Part shown: in pieces, positions 20,325-30,281 of the stretch
How the letters are laid out: each line of letters begins with the position of its first letter
Position numbering within the stretch: the stretch's first letter is position 1
Assembly: GCA_938743325.2 (NCBI GenBank)
Contig: OW568899.1
Coordinates: 124,001-188,000 of the forward strand
Direction: 5' to 3'
DNA: 64,000 bases
Origin: Pycnococcus provasolii
Lineage: Eukaryota > Chlorophyta > Pseudoscourfieldiophyceae > Pseudoscourfieldiales > Pycnococcaceae
Position numbers and translations under genes: made by a program
Notes under the pieces: model-generated
What the model saw: only the letters and a program-made list of their open reading frames with translations
The model's database searches: none
Told to the model about the DNA's origin: nothing

Positions 20325-20582
20325 TTTTCATGCCACGTGTATGTGCATTCAAGATCGGTGACACAAATTGCGATTTTGGCGTTAACGGACTAAATCCGAA
20401 CCCAGCGGACAACCCTTGACAACGGGGATAGGGCGGAAGTTATAGGTTTTAGGGATTAGGGTGTAGGGTTAGGGATTAGGGTGTAGGGTTAGGGATTAGG
20501 GTGTAGGGTTAGGTCTAGGGTTAGGAAAAACCTATAATCTGGCCAAAAACAGCGATTTTGGCCTATAATCTGGCCATTTCTC
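20325..20582 (-). repeat. right terminal inverted repeat
   Basis: 258 bp, a reverse-complement match to the left arm. It is followed directly by the second copy of the 10-bp target duplication. Confidence 0.9.
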
Positions 20583-20994
20583 GTTTGTCTTGTCCTACCA
20601 CCTACCATAACTTAGGTGGGGCCTGCTGCTCGGTAACTTACAGAAAAGTTGAACACCTCGTCCTGAGCTTGGTGACGTGACTGAAACTCCCATATGATGG
20701 GACTTATCCCCATCGAAAGAGAAGATTCATAGTTAGAATAGTCCTAGCTATGCTGGTGCAAGCTTGAAGAGGTAGGAAGTAGGTCCTCCTCGACCATTCA
20801 TCAGATTCCAGGAAAGAGAGAGGCAAAAGCACTTCCGCGCCAGGCTGGCGATAGGGACCAAGCACGACAAAGAAACGTGCATGCCGTGACAGACATGCAT
20901 AACATAAGTTAGGTCCAATGTGCTGTAATTGAAGGGAAAAATATTTATAAGGGTTACTGTAGTAGTTCTGTGTAATCGCGCACAGGACACCGCC

Positions 20995-21964
20995 TCAGCC
21001 GCCACGCAGATCGAGAACCTCGAATTTCGCATCCTCGTTGAAGAAGACGTGGCTCGAGTGCTCGTACACGTCGCTGTCGTGCGGGTGAAAGCCGCGCTTA
21101 TCGCACCCAAGAATCTCGCGCAGGCCATTGCCCACCGGAGGCGTCGTAAGCCGAAACACGCCGAACCGACGCTCCGGATCCGTTGGTGCCATAACCACAG
21201 CAATCGCCTCGTCGAGCATCGTCTGGTACCCCGCATGCGTGTGCAGGTCGACGCTTGACATGAAACATGTCTGGCGAGGGTGCGTGTGAACCCAACCGAG
21301 CGTGTACAGGTCGCGCGCACTCTGCTCGATAAACAAGCTCTCCTCATCAAGTGTTGTGCATGTATCTGATGTTCCCTCCTGTTTCGGCACGATCAGGCAT
21401 GTCACGTGGAAGCACCCGGCTTGCATGGAACCTGCAAGCACAGCGCATGTTTCGACATTATTTGCCGTGTTCCGCGCAGCCACCTTGAGAAATGCGTCGA
21501 AGAGACGAGGGTGAACATGTATCTGCGTGAGGTCTAACGGGTTACGCTTCGCCGGCAGAGGTGGAGGGACACTGGGTGGAGGGGGCGGGGGTGGCCCTTC
21601 TCTGCATGGCGGGCACGGTGCTGAATACGGCGATGACGAAAGCGGTGGAGGCAGTGGTGGTGGATATGCCGGCGGCAGTCCCGATGGCGGCAACGTGTAC
21701 TGTGGATAGCAGCAAGGTGAAGGAGCTGGGGCGTTGTGCAGCACCTCGACTTGCAATGGTGGGGGAACGGGTGCAGCCATAGGATGTCCCATGAATGGCG
21801 GCGGTGGTTGTTGTGGCTGTTGATGATCGAATGACGAATTCGGCGCGGGAGGAGGGACAGGCCCGTACACCATAGGCGGCGCAGATGGTACGAGGGAGGC
21901 TTGATGTTGTTGCTGCTGCTGAAATTGAAGCTGCTGCTGCTGCTGCATTTCGATTTGTTGTTGT

Positions 21965-21997
<33 letters not shown>

Positions 21998-22890
21998 AAA
22001 TCAAGCCTCCTCTGTGCCAGTTGCGTCTCCATCTGCGTGATGGTACTGCGGTGGTGAAGCGATTCGAGGTAACTCTGACGTGCGGCGGCGTCGCGGGTTA
22101 GGCGCAGGCGCGTCAGCTCAGCTTCCGCGTGTGCAGCGGACGCCAGAGATGTGGCGGAGGCGGTGGCAGGCGTGGGCAGGCTGGGATAAGAAGGTACAGC
22201 TGACGAGAGCGTCGATGGGCCACCACCGACACTTGGATACGTCGCCACCAGTTGTGCGGGTGGTGGTTGCGACGTTACCGTAGACGGAGGAGGCGGTAGA
22301 GCTGGTGTAGCGTCTACGAAAGAGTACGCGCCCACGGCAGGCTTCAATGCTTCGTCGTCGGAGGTGGGTGCTGCTGGTGTAGTTGCTGATGGATGTGGAA
22401 GAATTGCGCCCGCAGACGCGTACGCCTCGGTGGCGGGGTGCGTCGCGTAGTCAGCAAATGCGAGCGTGCTCTGCGCCTGAGCACTTGGTGCCACATGAGG
22501 AGCAGATTCGTCGTCCACGGCGCACCGAGAGCTCTCCTGCTCCACCTGCGCTTCCTCCTCCTCCTCAGCCGCCGCAGCATTGACCTGCTCCTTCAGTGTC
22601 TCAAGTTCCGTTAGGCGTGCGGCACATTCGGAAGCCAGCTTCTTCCACTCTGCATTTCCGCGCTTCGCAGCCGGGTGACGAGGCAGCGTCTCCGCGACGA
22701 GCGACACGAATCGAAGCAGCAGCACGTATCGTCGCTGCATGCTTTGCTTGCTTTGCGCGGGAGCAGCAGCGAGCGCGTCCGCCTGAGCAAGGAGTTGCTG
22801 CGCAGACCTGACGTAGTACCTGAGCGGCATGCCCGGGTTGAGCACCGGCGGAGCACCTGCAAGCTCACCGAGGCGCTTCGCTTCCGCCAT
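20995..22890 (-). CDS. AMSH: AMSH-like K63-specific deubiquitinase
   Basis: A 631-residue protein with a USP8-dimer/MIT-like helical N-terminus (residues about 1-115), a long Ala/Ser/Pro-rich linker with a polyQ tract, and a C-terminal JAMM/MPN+ domain. The zinc motif is complete: Glu in NVETCAVLAG (about 487), then GWVHTHPRQTCFMSSVDLHTH (from about 530), which includes the AMSH-specific TCFMSSVDLHTH insert. AMSH trims Lys63-linked ubiquitin chains from endosomal cargo together with ESCRT-III, and in plants it serves vacuolar sorting and autophagy. The ATG at 22890 is the first in frame. The linker is longer than in plant AMSH proteins. Confidence 0.93.
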
Positions 22891-23140
22891 GGCGCGGAAG
22901 GAGGGGAAGGAGGCACTGCGCGGGTCGGGCGAGCAGCTGCGCGGTCAATGGGGGGACCGGACCTGGCAGCCTGGAGAGTTCGGGGTTTGAAGTTGGACCA
23001 TTTTCGGAGTCAGGGGTCTCAACAGAGCCGTGGCGAACACGTAAGGTACTTTTTATTTAAATATATGGCAGCACTTACAATCTACACTGTACACTGGCAC
23101 GCACGCACGTTCGTGCGCACGCACGCGATAATAGATGCAT

Positions 23141-24532
23141 TCAAGCGACTCCAGCTGCCTCGAGCATGCTCGCGACGTCGCACACCTTCACGCGCGGACA
23201 ACCTCGCACCTCGCCGAGGCGCTCCTCATGCGCTTCCAGGCGGCGCCACGCGTCGTTGTCAACAACGCGAACGCCACGGCGTGACAGAAGATGCACGACG
23301 TCATTGTCGCTCGTTTGCCGGTGAACCGCCGGATCCGCGTTGCCTAGATCCTCGAGGAGAGCGGATACCGTGTCCTCGGCATCATCCAGATTCGTGCCAA
23401 TGATGCCAGTCGCACCGCGCTTCAGCCAACCGCACAGGTACACGCCATCCTTGCCCAATACGCGACCACGGCCGTCGTGCTTAGCTCCGGCGAGCACACC
23501 ATCGTTGTCACGCACGTATCCGACAGAAACGAGGGCAAGATCGCAGGGAATCACCACCTCGCGTCGTGGAACAGCTTCCACCGCGCGCCTTCCACTCGAA
23601 CTGTCGCCTTGCATCACATTCGCAAGCAGACGTACCGCACGAACACGCCCGCTATCGTCCCCCTCAAATTCCACAGGTGAGGAAAGGAACCGCGCCTCAA
23701 TTTCGACTCCGGTGCCACCACCCGACTTCGCCGCCGCCGCCTTCTCCAGGACCTCCAAGCTTCGACGATGCCTCCTGCTCGCCTTAAGTGCAACTCTGTC
23801 CGCATCGTCCAGCATCGCGTCCACCAAACGCACACTCGACGTGGCGTCTAAGCCGACGAACTCCCTCAGCTCCTTCGCAGTGAATGCGATGTTAGCAGCA
23901 CTTCGCCTACCCACGAACGTTACGCGCCTTGCCGCATTGCCCACAAGCGCCGACAAGGCGTGCTCCGCGACGTCCGTGGTAGAGAGGATGTCGCTAGCGT
24001 CGTGAGCCGCCCCCTTGACCAGCAGGCGCGCCATGTCAAGGGCGACATTGCCAAGCCCGAACACGACCACATGTTTCGATTCTGACAGAAGCGACGGGTC
24101 CACCGCGCTCACGTAGCTCGGGTGTCCGTTGTACCATCCGACGAAGTCGCGCGCCGAAACGACTCCGCGCAAGTGTTCTCCCGGCACTCCCAGTGCGCGC
24201 GCGTTTGGCGTTCCCGTGGCGACAACGACAGCGTCGTATCGCTCTTGCAGCTCTTCGAGCGACACGTCGGCGCCTAGCGCGACGTTCCCAAGGAGACGCA
24301 CGCGGTCGTGTCCGAGCACGGCGTTGAATCTGTTCTGCACGTTCTTCGTGTCCTGGTGGTCGGGCGCGACTCCGTACCTGACGAGCCCGAACGGCGCGGG
24401 CATCGCTTCCATCACGTCGACGCGCGCGCATGCTGGCGCACGCGCGATGAGTCTGTCCGCCGCGTACAGCCCTGCGGGTCCTGCTCCCACGACACACACG
24501 CGCAGCCGCGAAGCGAGGGACGCGACGGACAT
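23141..24532 (-). CDS. FDXR: mitochondrial NADPH:adrenodoxin (ferredoxin) reductase
   Basis: A 463-residue flavoprotein. It has an FAD-binding VGAGPAGLYAADRL at residues 12-25, the family signature FGLVRYGVAPDHQDTKNVQ, an NADPH-binding FGLGNVALDMARLL and a C-terminal GWLKRGATGIIGTN. The enzyme passes electrons from NADPH to a mitochondrial [2Fe-2S] ferredoxin for Fe-S cluster and heme a synthesis. The start at 24532 leaves only a short N-terminal leader (MSVASLASRLR), which could be a short presequence. The gene shares a tandem orientation with AMSH. Confidence 0.94.
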   Translation of the reverse strand: MSVASLASRLRVCVVGAGPAGLYAADRLIARAPACARVDVMEAMPAPFGLVRYGVAPDHQDTKNVQNRFNAVLGHDRVRLLGNVALGADVSLEELQERYDAVVVATGTPNARALGVPGEHLRGVVSARDFVGWYNGHPSYVSAVDPSLLSESKHVVVFGLGNVALDMARLLVKGAAHDASDILSTTDVAEHALSALVGNAARRVTFVGRRSAANIAFTAKELREFVGLDATSSVRLVDAMLDDADRVALKASRRHRRSLEVLEKAAAAKSGGGTGVEIEARFLSSPVEFEGDDSGRVRAVRLLANVMQGDSSSGRRAVEAVPRREVVIPCDLALVSVGYVRDNDGVLAGAKHDGRGRVLGKDGVYLCGWLKRGATGIIGTNLDDAEDTVSALLEDLGNADPAVHRQTSDNDVVHLLSRRGVRVVDNDAWRRLEAHEERLGEVRGCPRVKVCDVASMLEAAGVA

Positions 24533-24593
24533 AAAAAAAAAAGCCGGAAGGGGGAATGGGGGGAGGACTTCAAGGCCCCCCTCCTCGCTGCCG

Positions 24594-24612
24594 CTAACCC
24601 TAACCCTAATCC
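24594..24612 (-). promoter_or_regulatory. telomere-like motif upstream of FDXR
   Basis: On the minus strand this reads GGATTAGGGTTAGGGTTAG, 62-80 bp before the ATG at 24532. It has the same strand sense relative to its gene as the clusters before XEG113, SDHAF4 and the SART3-like gene. Confidence 0.5.
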
Positions 24613-24680
24613 CCCTCGATTACCACTAATTCAGATTCTACAGTATCTGTCCGTTAAGAAAATCAGATTTTTTTGTATAG

Positions 24681-26174
24681 TTACATCTTTCTCGTGGGTC
24701 TATTTTCGTTGAGAAAAATCACCCCCGAGTCGACGAGGAAGGCGCGAACTGCACGGAGACATGCCACATCCATGGCGTCGTAGCACGACACAACGGACGA
24801 GACACTTTCCCACGGCGCGCGCCATCTTAGTGACGACGATTGGAATGGCTTGAATGCTGATAGCCACTCGCGTTTTCCGGCCTTTGCAATTGCCAAGTGC
24901 GCGGGAATCACAAGTCGAAATGGCCATCGGCTGACGCGCTCTGCCCAGGCATACGCCGCGATTCCTGCGGCATCGTCGCCGCCGTCTCCGTACACTAGCG
25001 TGCCAAGCACCGGGGGAACAAGAAGGGTTGGGCGTGACACGTCACGAAAGCTCTGCTCTGGACGCAGCACGTCACGCTGACCAAAGTAAAGCGCGGTGAG
25101 GCACATCCGCATCCAGCCAAGCCTTTCTGCTGCTGCGATCGACGTTTCGCTGACACGAGCACGCACTCGCTTCAGGCCATATTCTTTCGCCTTCGACCTC
25201 ACGCCGAATAGCCCAAGTGCACGTAGGCCGGTGATAGCAACGTTTCTATCATCCGCCCACTCGAGGAGATCACGTTGGCTGATGGACACGGGAGGATTCG
25301 ATGGCACGGAAACGACGGCGTCAGTGACGAGCAGCGTTCGAGATGGTCGGTGATATAATGCAAGCTCGGTGAACGACAGGCGCGCTTCGAGGCCAACGGG
25401 CGGTAAGTCGAGCGTGGCACATTCAAACTCTGCCGGCAGGCGCGTGTTGGCGTCGTCGTTCACCTCGCACTTCGCGAGTTTCCGCCACGGAGCGGGAAGA
25501 GCACCGACGATGGGGCTGTCAATATTTAGAGGCCACGACCACTGGTTTTTTGCGGCATGCGGAACGGCATTCGGATATGCGCGCGCCATCGGCGCGAAGA
25601 ACTGCTTGTGCTCGAAGAGCGTGGTGCCAAGCACGATGTGCTCCACGTCGCCTCCAAGTTCATCGATGAGCGCTAGGCATTCCCCAGTAGGCGCTACCGG
25701 CGAGTACAGCAGCAGTCCACCAGTCTCACGCACGCGTATTGCGGTCATGCGCACAGACACGGCGGTATTGAGTCCAAGCCCAATGCCCTGCTTCTGCTCG
25801 AAGCTCCACACCGAGCCTGCGACAACCTCGGTACGAAAGGTGGCGCGAACGAAGAAAGGCACGGCGAGGAAGAATGGCACAGTTCCCAGTACGTAACCTC
25901 GCCCCTTGTTTGGAAGCGTCCTCGCAGTTGCCGCCGACTGAGCTGAGCAGTCCGCGGGAGCGACGTTCTTCGCTTCCCAAGCTGCGCCTCCGATCGACGC
26001 GGCACCCGCGAGCGCCAGCGTCGTTGCGATCGCACCATTCCACGCAGGATCCAGCGCTTCACCGAGAGCAAGGCAGTGCGTCGTCCTGCGCGGTGCGTGT
26101 CTTCGCCGCGCGCCGTACCTGCACGTCCCACGCGTCTGCGCTTGTGTTTGCGCACGTGCGAGTGGGGCGGACAT
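24681..26174 (-). CDS. plastid-type DUF4336 protein
   Basis: A 497-residue protein. The Arg/Ala/Thr-rich first 45 residues look like a chloroplast transit peptide, and a hydrophobic Ala-rich segment and a second one (VPFFLAVPFFV) follow. The DUF4336 core starts at WSFEQKQGIGLGLNTAVSVR and continues through LLLYSPVAPTGECL, HIVLGTTLFEHKQF and LLVTDAVVSVPSNPP. DUF4336 proteins are found in plants, algae and cyanobacteria. The fold resembles metallo-beta-lactamases and the biochemical role is unknown. The ATG at 26174 is used; the 23 codons upstream start at TTG. Confidence 0.86.
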   Translation of the reverse strand: MSAPLARAQTQAQTRGTCRYGARRRHAPRRTTHCLALGEALDPAWNGAIATTLALAGAASIGGAAWEAKNVAPADCSAQSAATARTLPNKGRGYVLGTVPFFLAVPFFVRATFRTEVVAGSVWSFEQKQGIGLGLNTAVSVRMTAIRVRETGGLLLYSPVAPTGECLALIDELGGDVEHIVLGTTLFEHKQFFAPMARAYPNAVPHAAKNQWSWPLNIDSPIVGALPAPWRKLAKCEVNDDANTRLPAEFECATLDLPPVGLEARLSFTELALYHRPSRTLLVTDAVVSVPSNPPVSISQRDLLEWADDRNVAITGLRALGLFGVRSKAKEYGLKRVRARVSETSIAAAERLGWMRMCLTALYFGQRDVLRPEQSFRDVSRPTLLVPPVLGTLVYGDGGDDAAGIAAYAWAERVSRWPFRLVIPAHLAIAKAGKREWLSAFKPFQSSSLRWRAPWESVSSVVSCYDAMDVACLRAVRAFLVDSGVIFLNENRPTRKM

Positions 26175-26485
26175 GAGTGAGCGAGCTGGACCAGGTGTTC
26201 GCGATCGCGTGCGTTTGGGGGGGGGAGGGGCAAAACCGACCAATCAATCCGGGGTGAAATCTACCACGAATTAGGGGTCTGGCCGATCCGATCGATCCGT
26301 CCCCTTCTTCCCCCTAACAACGGCATACACATGTCTCTCTCGGTGCTATTCGACGGATCGTGACTTTTCTATGGCGTTAGGGCTACGAGTAGTGGCAAGC
26401 TTCCAGCACTCCCGCCGACCGGGTAGGTAAATTTTACGTGACCCTTGCGTGACCCAGGACTTCTTCTTAGTTCTTATCTAATAAA
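26175..26485. other. intergenic region between DUF4336 and COQ2
   Basis: About 310 bp. It holds the upstream sequence of the DUF4336 gene (minus strand) and the 3' flank of COQ2 (minus strand). No gene or clear motif is seen. Confidence 0.4.
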
Positions 26486-27505
26486 TTAGTAGTTTACAGG
26501 TTCGGACTTCGCAGCGCGTCGCGGTCGTACGTCAGTGGCGCGTTCCGCCGATGCCGCCGCTAGCAGCACAAAACCATATAGTGGACTAGCATTAAAATGA
26601 AACGCGCAACTCGCCGGGCACGTCAGCCGTGCCGTGACTGCCTGCATTGCAAGTCCCGTGGCACCGGTGGCAACGCCAACGTCATACCAGCCAAGCGGCT
26701 GCACACCTGCGTTGCGCCCGGCGACAAATGTACCGGCAGCTGCAACGCATGCGCATGCGAGCAACGCGGCCCGCGCCCGCGCGCCCGTGCCCAGTGCTCG
26801 AGCGCTCGAGCGCACACCAATGCGCGCATCGTCTCGCATATCCTGATACGCGTAGATGGTGTCGTAGAGAAGTGTCCATGCGGCGAATGCGACGTAGAGC
26901 GGTACAACGACAGCGGCGTCAACGTGCTTCTCAAAGCACGCCGGCCACTCGGACGGGCGCAGCAGCGGCGAGTCCAGAGGCGAGTCGAGTCGAGGCGTAA
27001 GGTTGGCACTGGCACGCTCGATCCGTTCGCTCGTGGCAGCGTATCCGAATATGGCACCCCAGTTTATTGTAGCCCCGAGCATCAACTGCGGCCAGTCCGT
27101 AACCCTCTTCGCGAGCGGATAGAGCGCAACCAGCGGCAGACTTGCCGCGCCGACGACGTGCGCGTCAGGCGGCAGCTGGTACAGCACACCCGCACCAAGC
27201 GCAAGCTGCGCGCCAAGGAACGCCGTTGCCGCCCGCATGGATAGCGCACCGGATGCGAGCGGGCGGTGGCGTGTGCGCGCGACGAGCTTGTCGACGTCGC
27301 GGTCGCACATGTCGTTGATGGTGCACCCGGCTCCCCGGAGCAGCACGGATCCCACTGCGAAAAGCGACATGAGCGGTGCGTCTGGCGTAGTGCCTGGCGC
27401 GGCGGCGAGCGCGATGGAGACTGCGCCAGGCACGAATAGCAAGAGCGTGCCGGTGGGTTTGTCGGCACGCGCGAGCGCCAGGAGCGAGCGCAGCGTGGTC
27501 GCCAT
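26486..27505 (-). CDS. COQ2: 4-hydroxybenzoate polyprenyltransferase (ubiquinone synthesis)
   Basis: A 339-residue UbiA-family membrane enzyme with about eight transmembrane helices. It has both Asp-rich motifs: NDMCDRDVDKLVARTRHRPL, and DTIYAYQDMRDDARIGV. These match COQ2, which joins the polyprenyl tail to 4-hydroxybenzoate in the mitochondrial inner membrane, using Mg2+. The ATG at 27505 leaves only about 12 residues before the domain, so a mitochondrial presequence is not obvious. The open frame continues 104 codons upstream into the MUTYH promoter region and includes another ATG at about 27628, so the true start is uncertain. Confidence 0.92.
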   Translation of the reverse strand: MATTLRSLLALARADKPTGTLLLFVPGAVSIALAAAPGTTPDAPLMSLFAVGSVLLRGAGCTINDMCDRDVDKLVARTRHRPLASGALSMRAATAFLGAQLALGAGVLYQLPPDAHVVGAASLPLVALYPLAKRVTDWPQLMLGATINWGAIFGYAATSERIERASANLTPRLDSPLDSPLLRPSEWPACFEKHVDAAVVVPLYVAFAAWTLLYDTIYAYQDMRDDARIGVRSSARALGTGARARAALLACACVAAAGTFVAGRNAGVQPLGWYDVGVATGATGLAMQAVTARLTCPASCAFHFNASPLYGFVLLAAASAERATDVRPRRAAKSEPVNY

Positions 27506-27714
27506 GCGGGTGCGGATGCGGATGCGGATGCGGGCAGGGAGACGTGGGGGTGTGTGGTGAGGTGTGTGGCGAAAGATCTGAAGTTTAAAGTAGGGGTCAA
27601 AATTCTCCAACCCCTGTTCCTGTTCCATCCGGGCGACGTCGTTTCCTTCCCGCCCCACCCTCGTCCGGTCAGTCTCCCGGTCCCGGATCCGCGTTCGGCA
27701 ACACGAGCCGAAGC

Positions 27715-29427
27715 ATGCCGCCGAAGAAGCACGCCGCGGCGAAGAACACCACGGCGAAGAAGGACGTGGGAAAGGATAACAAGCTGAAGCGCAAGGCGAA
27801 GGTGGACGCGCCCTCAATGCACACCTCGGTGGATCTCAAGGCCACAGCGGTCAGCCTTGCGCTCTCGTCCGCCCAGAGAGCGGCACTGCTGCGGTGGTAC
27901 GACGCAAACCACAGGGTGCTGCCGTGGAGACTCACGCCAGCAACCTCTACATCCAAGGGTGGCGCGCAGGCGGAGAGGCAAGCCGCGGGCGAAAGACAAC
28001 GCGAACTAATGCGAAAATTCGTGTCTAAGACACCATCGAGCGGCGCGGAGAAGAAGGATCCAGCCGGGCTGGATCCAGCCGTAGCGCAGGACAAGGATGT
28101 CTTTGCGTATCGCGTATGGGTGTCGGAGGTGATGTTGCAGCAGACACGCGTTGCTGCTGCCTGCGAGTACTACACGAGGTGGGTGCAGCGATGGCCAACT
28201 GTTCACAGCCTTGCGTCTGCGAGCATCGACGACGTGCGAGAAATGTGGGCAGGGCTGGGATACTACAGCCGAGCGCAGCGTCTCCTTGAGGGTGCAAAAC
28301 TCGTCGCGAACGAGTACAAGGGTATCTTTCCAACAGACGCGGCGTCGTGGCACAAGAACATGCCAGGTGTCGGTCCTTACACCAGCGCGGCAGTTAGTTC
28401 GATCGTCTACGACGAGGCTGTGCCCGCGGTGGACGGAAATGTGGCACGCGTGATGTCTCGCGCGCATCTCATTGGCGCACCGCCGTGGCTCGTGGAGCGT
28501 GCAGATGCCGCTGGTATACCACGCGGCACCTCGGTCTCGCCGAGTGAAAGTCCGTCAGTGCGACTCATTGATGCGGCTGTTCGTTCACACTCGACCGCGC
28601 TCGTGACGGCGGGAGAGGCAGATCGACCAGGCGACATTAATCAGGCAATCATGGAGCTCGGCGCTGTCGTGTGCATTCCAAATGGCCAGCCACGGTGCAC
28701 AGAATGCCCGTGGGCGGACAGTTGCTCGATGCGCCGCGCTGTGAGCGCGATGAAACCCGGCGATCTTCCAGATGGGATGAACATTGAGGACCTGCCACTC
28801 CTTCTCCCTTACAAGCCTGAAAAGAAGAAAGCTGCATCCGGGATTGGTAACGGCGACGTGGCTGGTACATCGTCGAAGCGGGCAAAGCTTACGAAGAGCG
28901 TATCTTCAGATTTGTCCGACGGTACAACGGAGGCATACGCCGTTCATATTGTCGTGGCGCGCGTCGACGGCGAATCGTTTGTGCTGCACACGAAACGGCC
29001 AGAGAGTGGATTGCTCGCTGGGCAGTGGGAGTTTCCCGCCGCGCGTTTTGCAGCCGATGGTGCAGGCGGCGAGGATAACGTACGTCTTGCAGTTACGGCT
29101 CTGCCGTGGGACGATTCTTCTACGCCTTGGGATGCATCAAAGCGGTGGAACGTTACCACGTTTATGGCGGAAATTACGCACATCTTTTCGCACAGAACTC
29201 ACATTTACCGCCCACGTGTGGTTGTTCTTCCGGAGATGTCGAGCAGGGAGCTGGTGTCATCGCAAAGCGCGGATGTGTGGAAAGCGCTCGCGAATGCTGC
29301 AGCTGACTCCGAAACATCCACGGCGGGGCAAGCTCGGTGGCTGCCTCTGAGCGACGTTGAAGGCACCATGTCAACATGCACATCCGGTGTGCGCAAGATA
29401 TGGGCTCGTTACAAAGAGATGTTATAG
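27715..29427 (+). CDS. MUTYH: A/G-specific adenine DNA glycosylase MUTYH
   Basis: This 570-residue base-excision repair enzyme removes adenine mispaired with 8-oxoguanine. The HhH-GPD core has the catalytic Glu in WVSEVMLQQTRV (about 138), the hairpin MPGVGPYTSAAVSS and the catalytic Asp in VDGNVARVMSR (about 239). The Fe-S cluster cysteines follow in VCIPNGQPRCTECPWADSC (from about 318); the first spacing is seven residues, against six in the usual family pattern. A C-terminal NUDIX-like domain, with HIFSHRTHIYRPRVVV, recognises 8-oxoG. A roughly 50-residue insert splits LPWR and YRVWVSEV. The Lys-rich N-terminus may be a nuclear signal. The gene is divergent from COQ2. Confidence 0.95.
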   Translation: MPPKKHAAAKNTTAKKDVGKDNKLKRKAKVDAPSMHTSVDLKATAVSLALSSAQRAALLRWYDANHRVLPWRLTPATSTSKGGAQAERQAAGERQRELMRKFVSKTPSSGAEKKDPAGLDPAVAQDKDVFAYRVWVSEVMLQQTRVAAACEYYTRWVQRWPTVHSLASASIDDVREMWAGLGYYSRAQRLLEGAKLVANEYKGIFPTDAASWHKNMPGVGPYTSAAVSSIVYDEAVPAVDGNVARVMSRAHLIGAPPWLVERADAAGIPRGTSVSPSESPSVRLIDAAVRSHSTALVTAGEADRPGDINQAIMELGAVVCIPNGQPRCTECPWADSCSMRRAVSAMKPGDLPDGMNIEDLPLLLPYKPEKKKAASGIGNGDVAGTSSKRAKLTKSVSSDLSDGTTEAYAVHIVVARVDGESFVLHTKRPESGLLAGQWEFPAARFAADGAGGEDNVRLAVTALPWDDSSTPWDASKRWNVTTFMAEITHIFSHRTHIYRPRVVVLPEMSSRELVSSQSADVWKALANAAADSETSTAGQARWLPLSDVEGTMSTCTSGVRKIWARYKEML

Positions 29428-29456
29428 TTAGGATGTTGTTGTTTTACTATGGATAA

Positions 29457-30065
29457 CTATGTTGCAGTCGTGCCACCGAGGTCGTCGTCATCGCCGTCGT
29501 CCTCAGCGACTGGGCCGGCGGTGGGCGGTACAGCTGGCGCCTCTCCGGAAAGAAGGCCCTCGGGCACGGCGATGACACCTTCGAGAGGAAGGAGCAGCTT
29601 CAAGCGGAATGCGTCGCCACCGTTCAGGTAGTACTTCACGAGTCGTTTGTCGCGCACGAAACCCAAGTCTGCGTACAAGCGCAGTGCGCCAGTGTTCGTG
29701 CACTCCGCCTCCAACACCACCTCCTCGACGCCCATTTCAGCCATGGTGTCGACGACGCGTCGCACGAGCGCCTTTCCAACGCCTCGTCCTCTGAGTTGCC
29801 GTTCCACGACAAGCATTGCGACGTAGCCGCGGTACGTGCCCCCCCTTGGCTCCACCTTTCCGACGACGGCGCCCACCTCCCTTCCGTCGACGACTGCGAA
29901 GTGCGTGAGCTGTGGCCACGTTTGGCAGAAGAAGCGGTACGTGTACGTCGTGTACGGTTCGCTGAGCTCGACGTCAACGAGCGTCTTCACCTTGTCCAGG
30001 TCCTCCTCCACGTTATCGAGCGAGAAGGGGCGCAGGGTGACGGAAGGCTCAACAGCCGTGGACAT
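29457..30065 (-). CDS. NAA30: NatC catalytic subunit N-alpha-acetyltransferase 30
   Basis: A 202-residue GNAT-fold acetyltransferase. The acetyl-CoA loop is RQLRGRGVGKALVRR. YTYRFFCQTWPQLTHFAVVD, YRGYVAMLVV, EVVLEAECTNTGALRLYADLG and FVRDKRLVKYYLNGGDAFRL are all characteristic of NAA30/MAK3. NatC acetylates N-termini that begin Met-Leu, Met-Ile, Met-Phe and similar, at the ribosome. The ATG at 30065 (MSTAVEPS) is the natural start; the 94 upstream codons are promoter-like Pro/Gly-rich sequence. Its stop lies 30 bp from that of MUTYH (convergent). Confidence 0.91.
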   Translation of the reverse strand: MSTAVEPSVTLRPFSLDNVEEDLDKVKTLVDVELSEPYTTYTYRFFCQTWPQLTHFAVVDGREVGAVVGKVEPRGGTYRGYVAMLVVERQLRGRGVGKALVRRVVDTMAEMGVEEVVLEAECTNTGALRLYADLGFVRDKRLVKYYLNGGDAFRLKLLLPLEGVIAVPEGLLSGEAPAVPPTAGPVAEDDGDDDDLGGTTAT

Positions 30066-30281
30066 GGCCCTTCGAAGAAAGGGACAGCGAGGGCTAAAAA
30101 AGTGGATAAGAGGAGGGAAGGGAGGGAAGGGAAGGGAAGGACGCGCACCGCCGCCCTTATCTGGAGCAGAAGGAGGGGTTGAGGGGGGGGGGGGATTGAA
30201 TCGTTTGGGATTGGGGTTTAGCCCCCCCCCCGTCCCTGCCCCCGTCCGTCCTCGCCAGATGTCCCATGCGCGACAAGCACG
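30066..30281. promoter_or_regulatory. bidirectional promoter with G-run/C-run hairpin
   Basis: The 216-bp gap between divergent NAA30 and the carboxypeptidase gene holds GGGAAGG repeats (30117-30140), a run of twelve G (about 30183-30194) and a run of about ten C (about 30222-30231). The G and C runs could pair across a 27-bp loop, or form a G-quadruplex and an i-motif. Confidence 0.5.

Larger units (their letters stand above)
19931..20582. mobile_element. non-autonomous fold-back DNA transposon (Mutator-like MITE)
   Basis: A 652-bp element with 258-bp terminal inverted repeats (19931-20188 and 20325-20582). By eye the repeats are identical. They begin GAGAAATGGCC and the element is flanked by a perfect 10-bp direct repeat. 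Each arm holds two copies of GGCCAGATTATAGG near its end, candidate transposase-binding sites, and an array of telomere-like CCCTAA/CCCTACA words. The 136-bp centre has no coding capacity but includes a GC-rich hairpin around 20198-20226. Long inverted repeats with 9-11 bp target duplications are typical of Mutator-like elements. Identical arms suggest a recent insertion. No transposase is present, so mobility would need a partner in trans. Confidence 0.88.
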
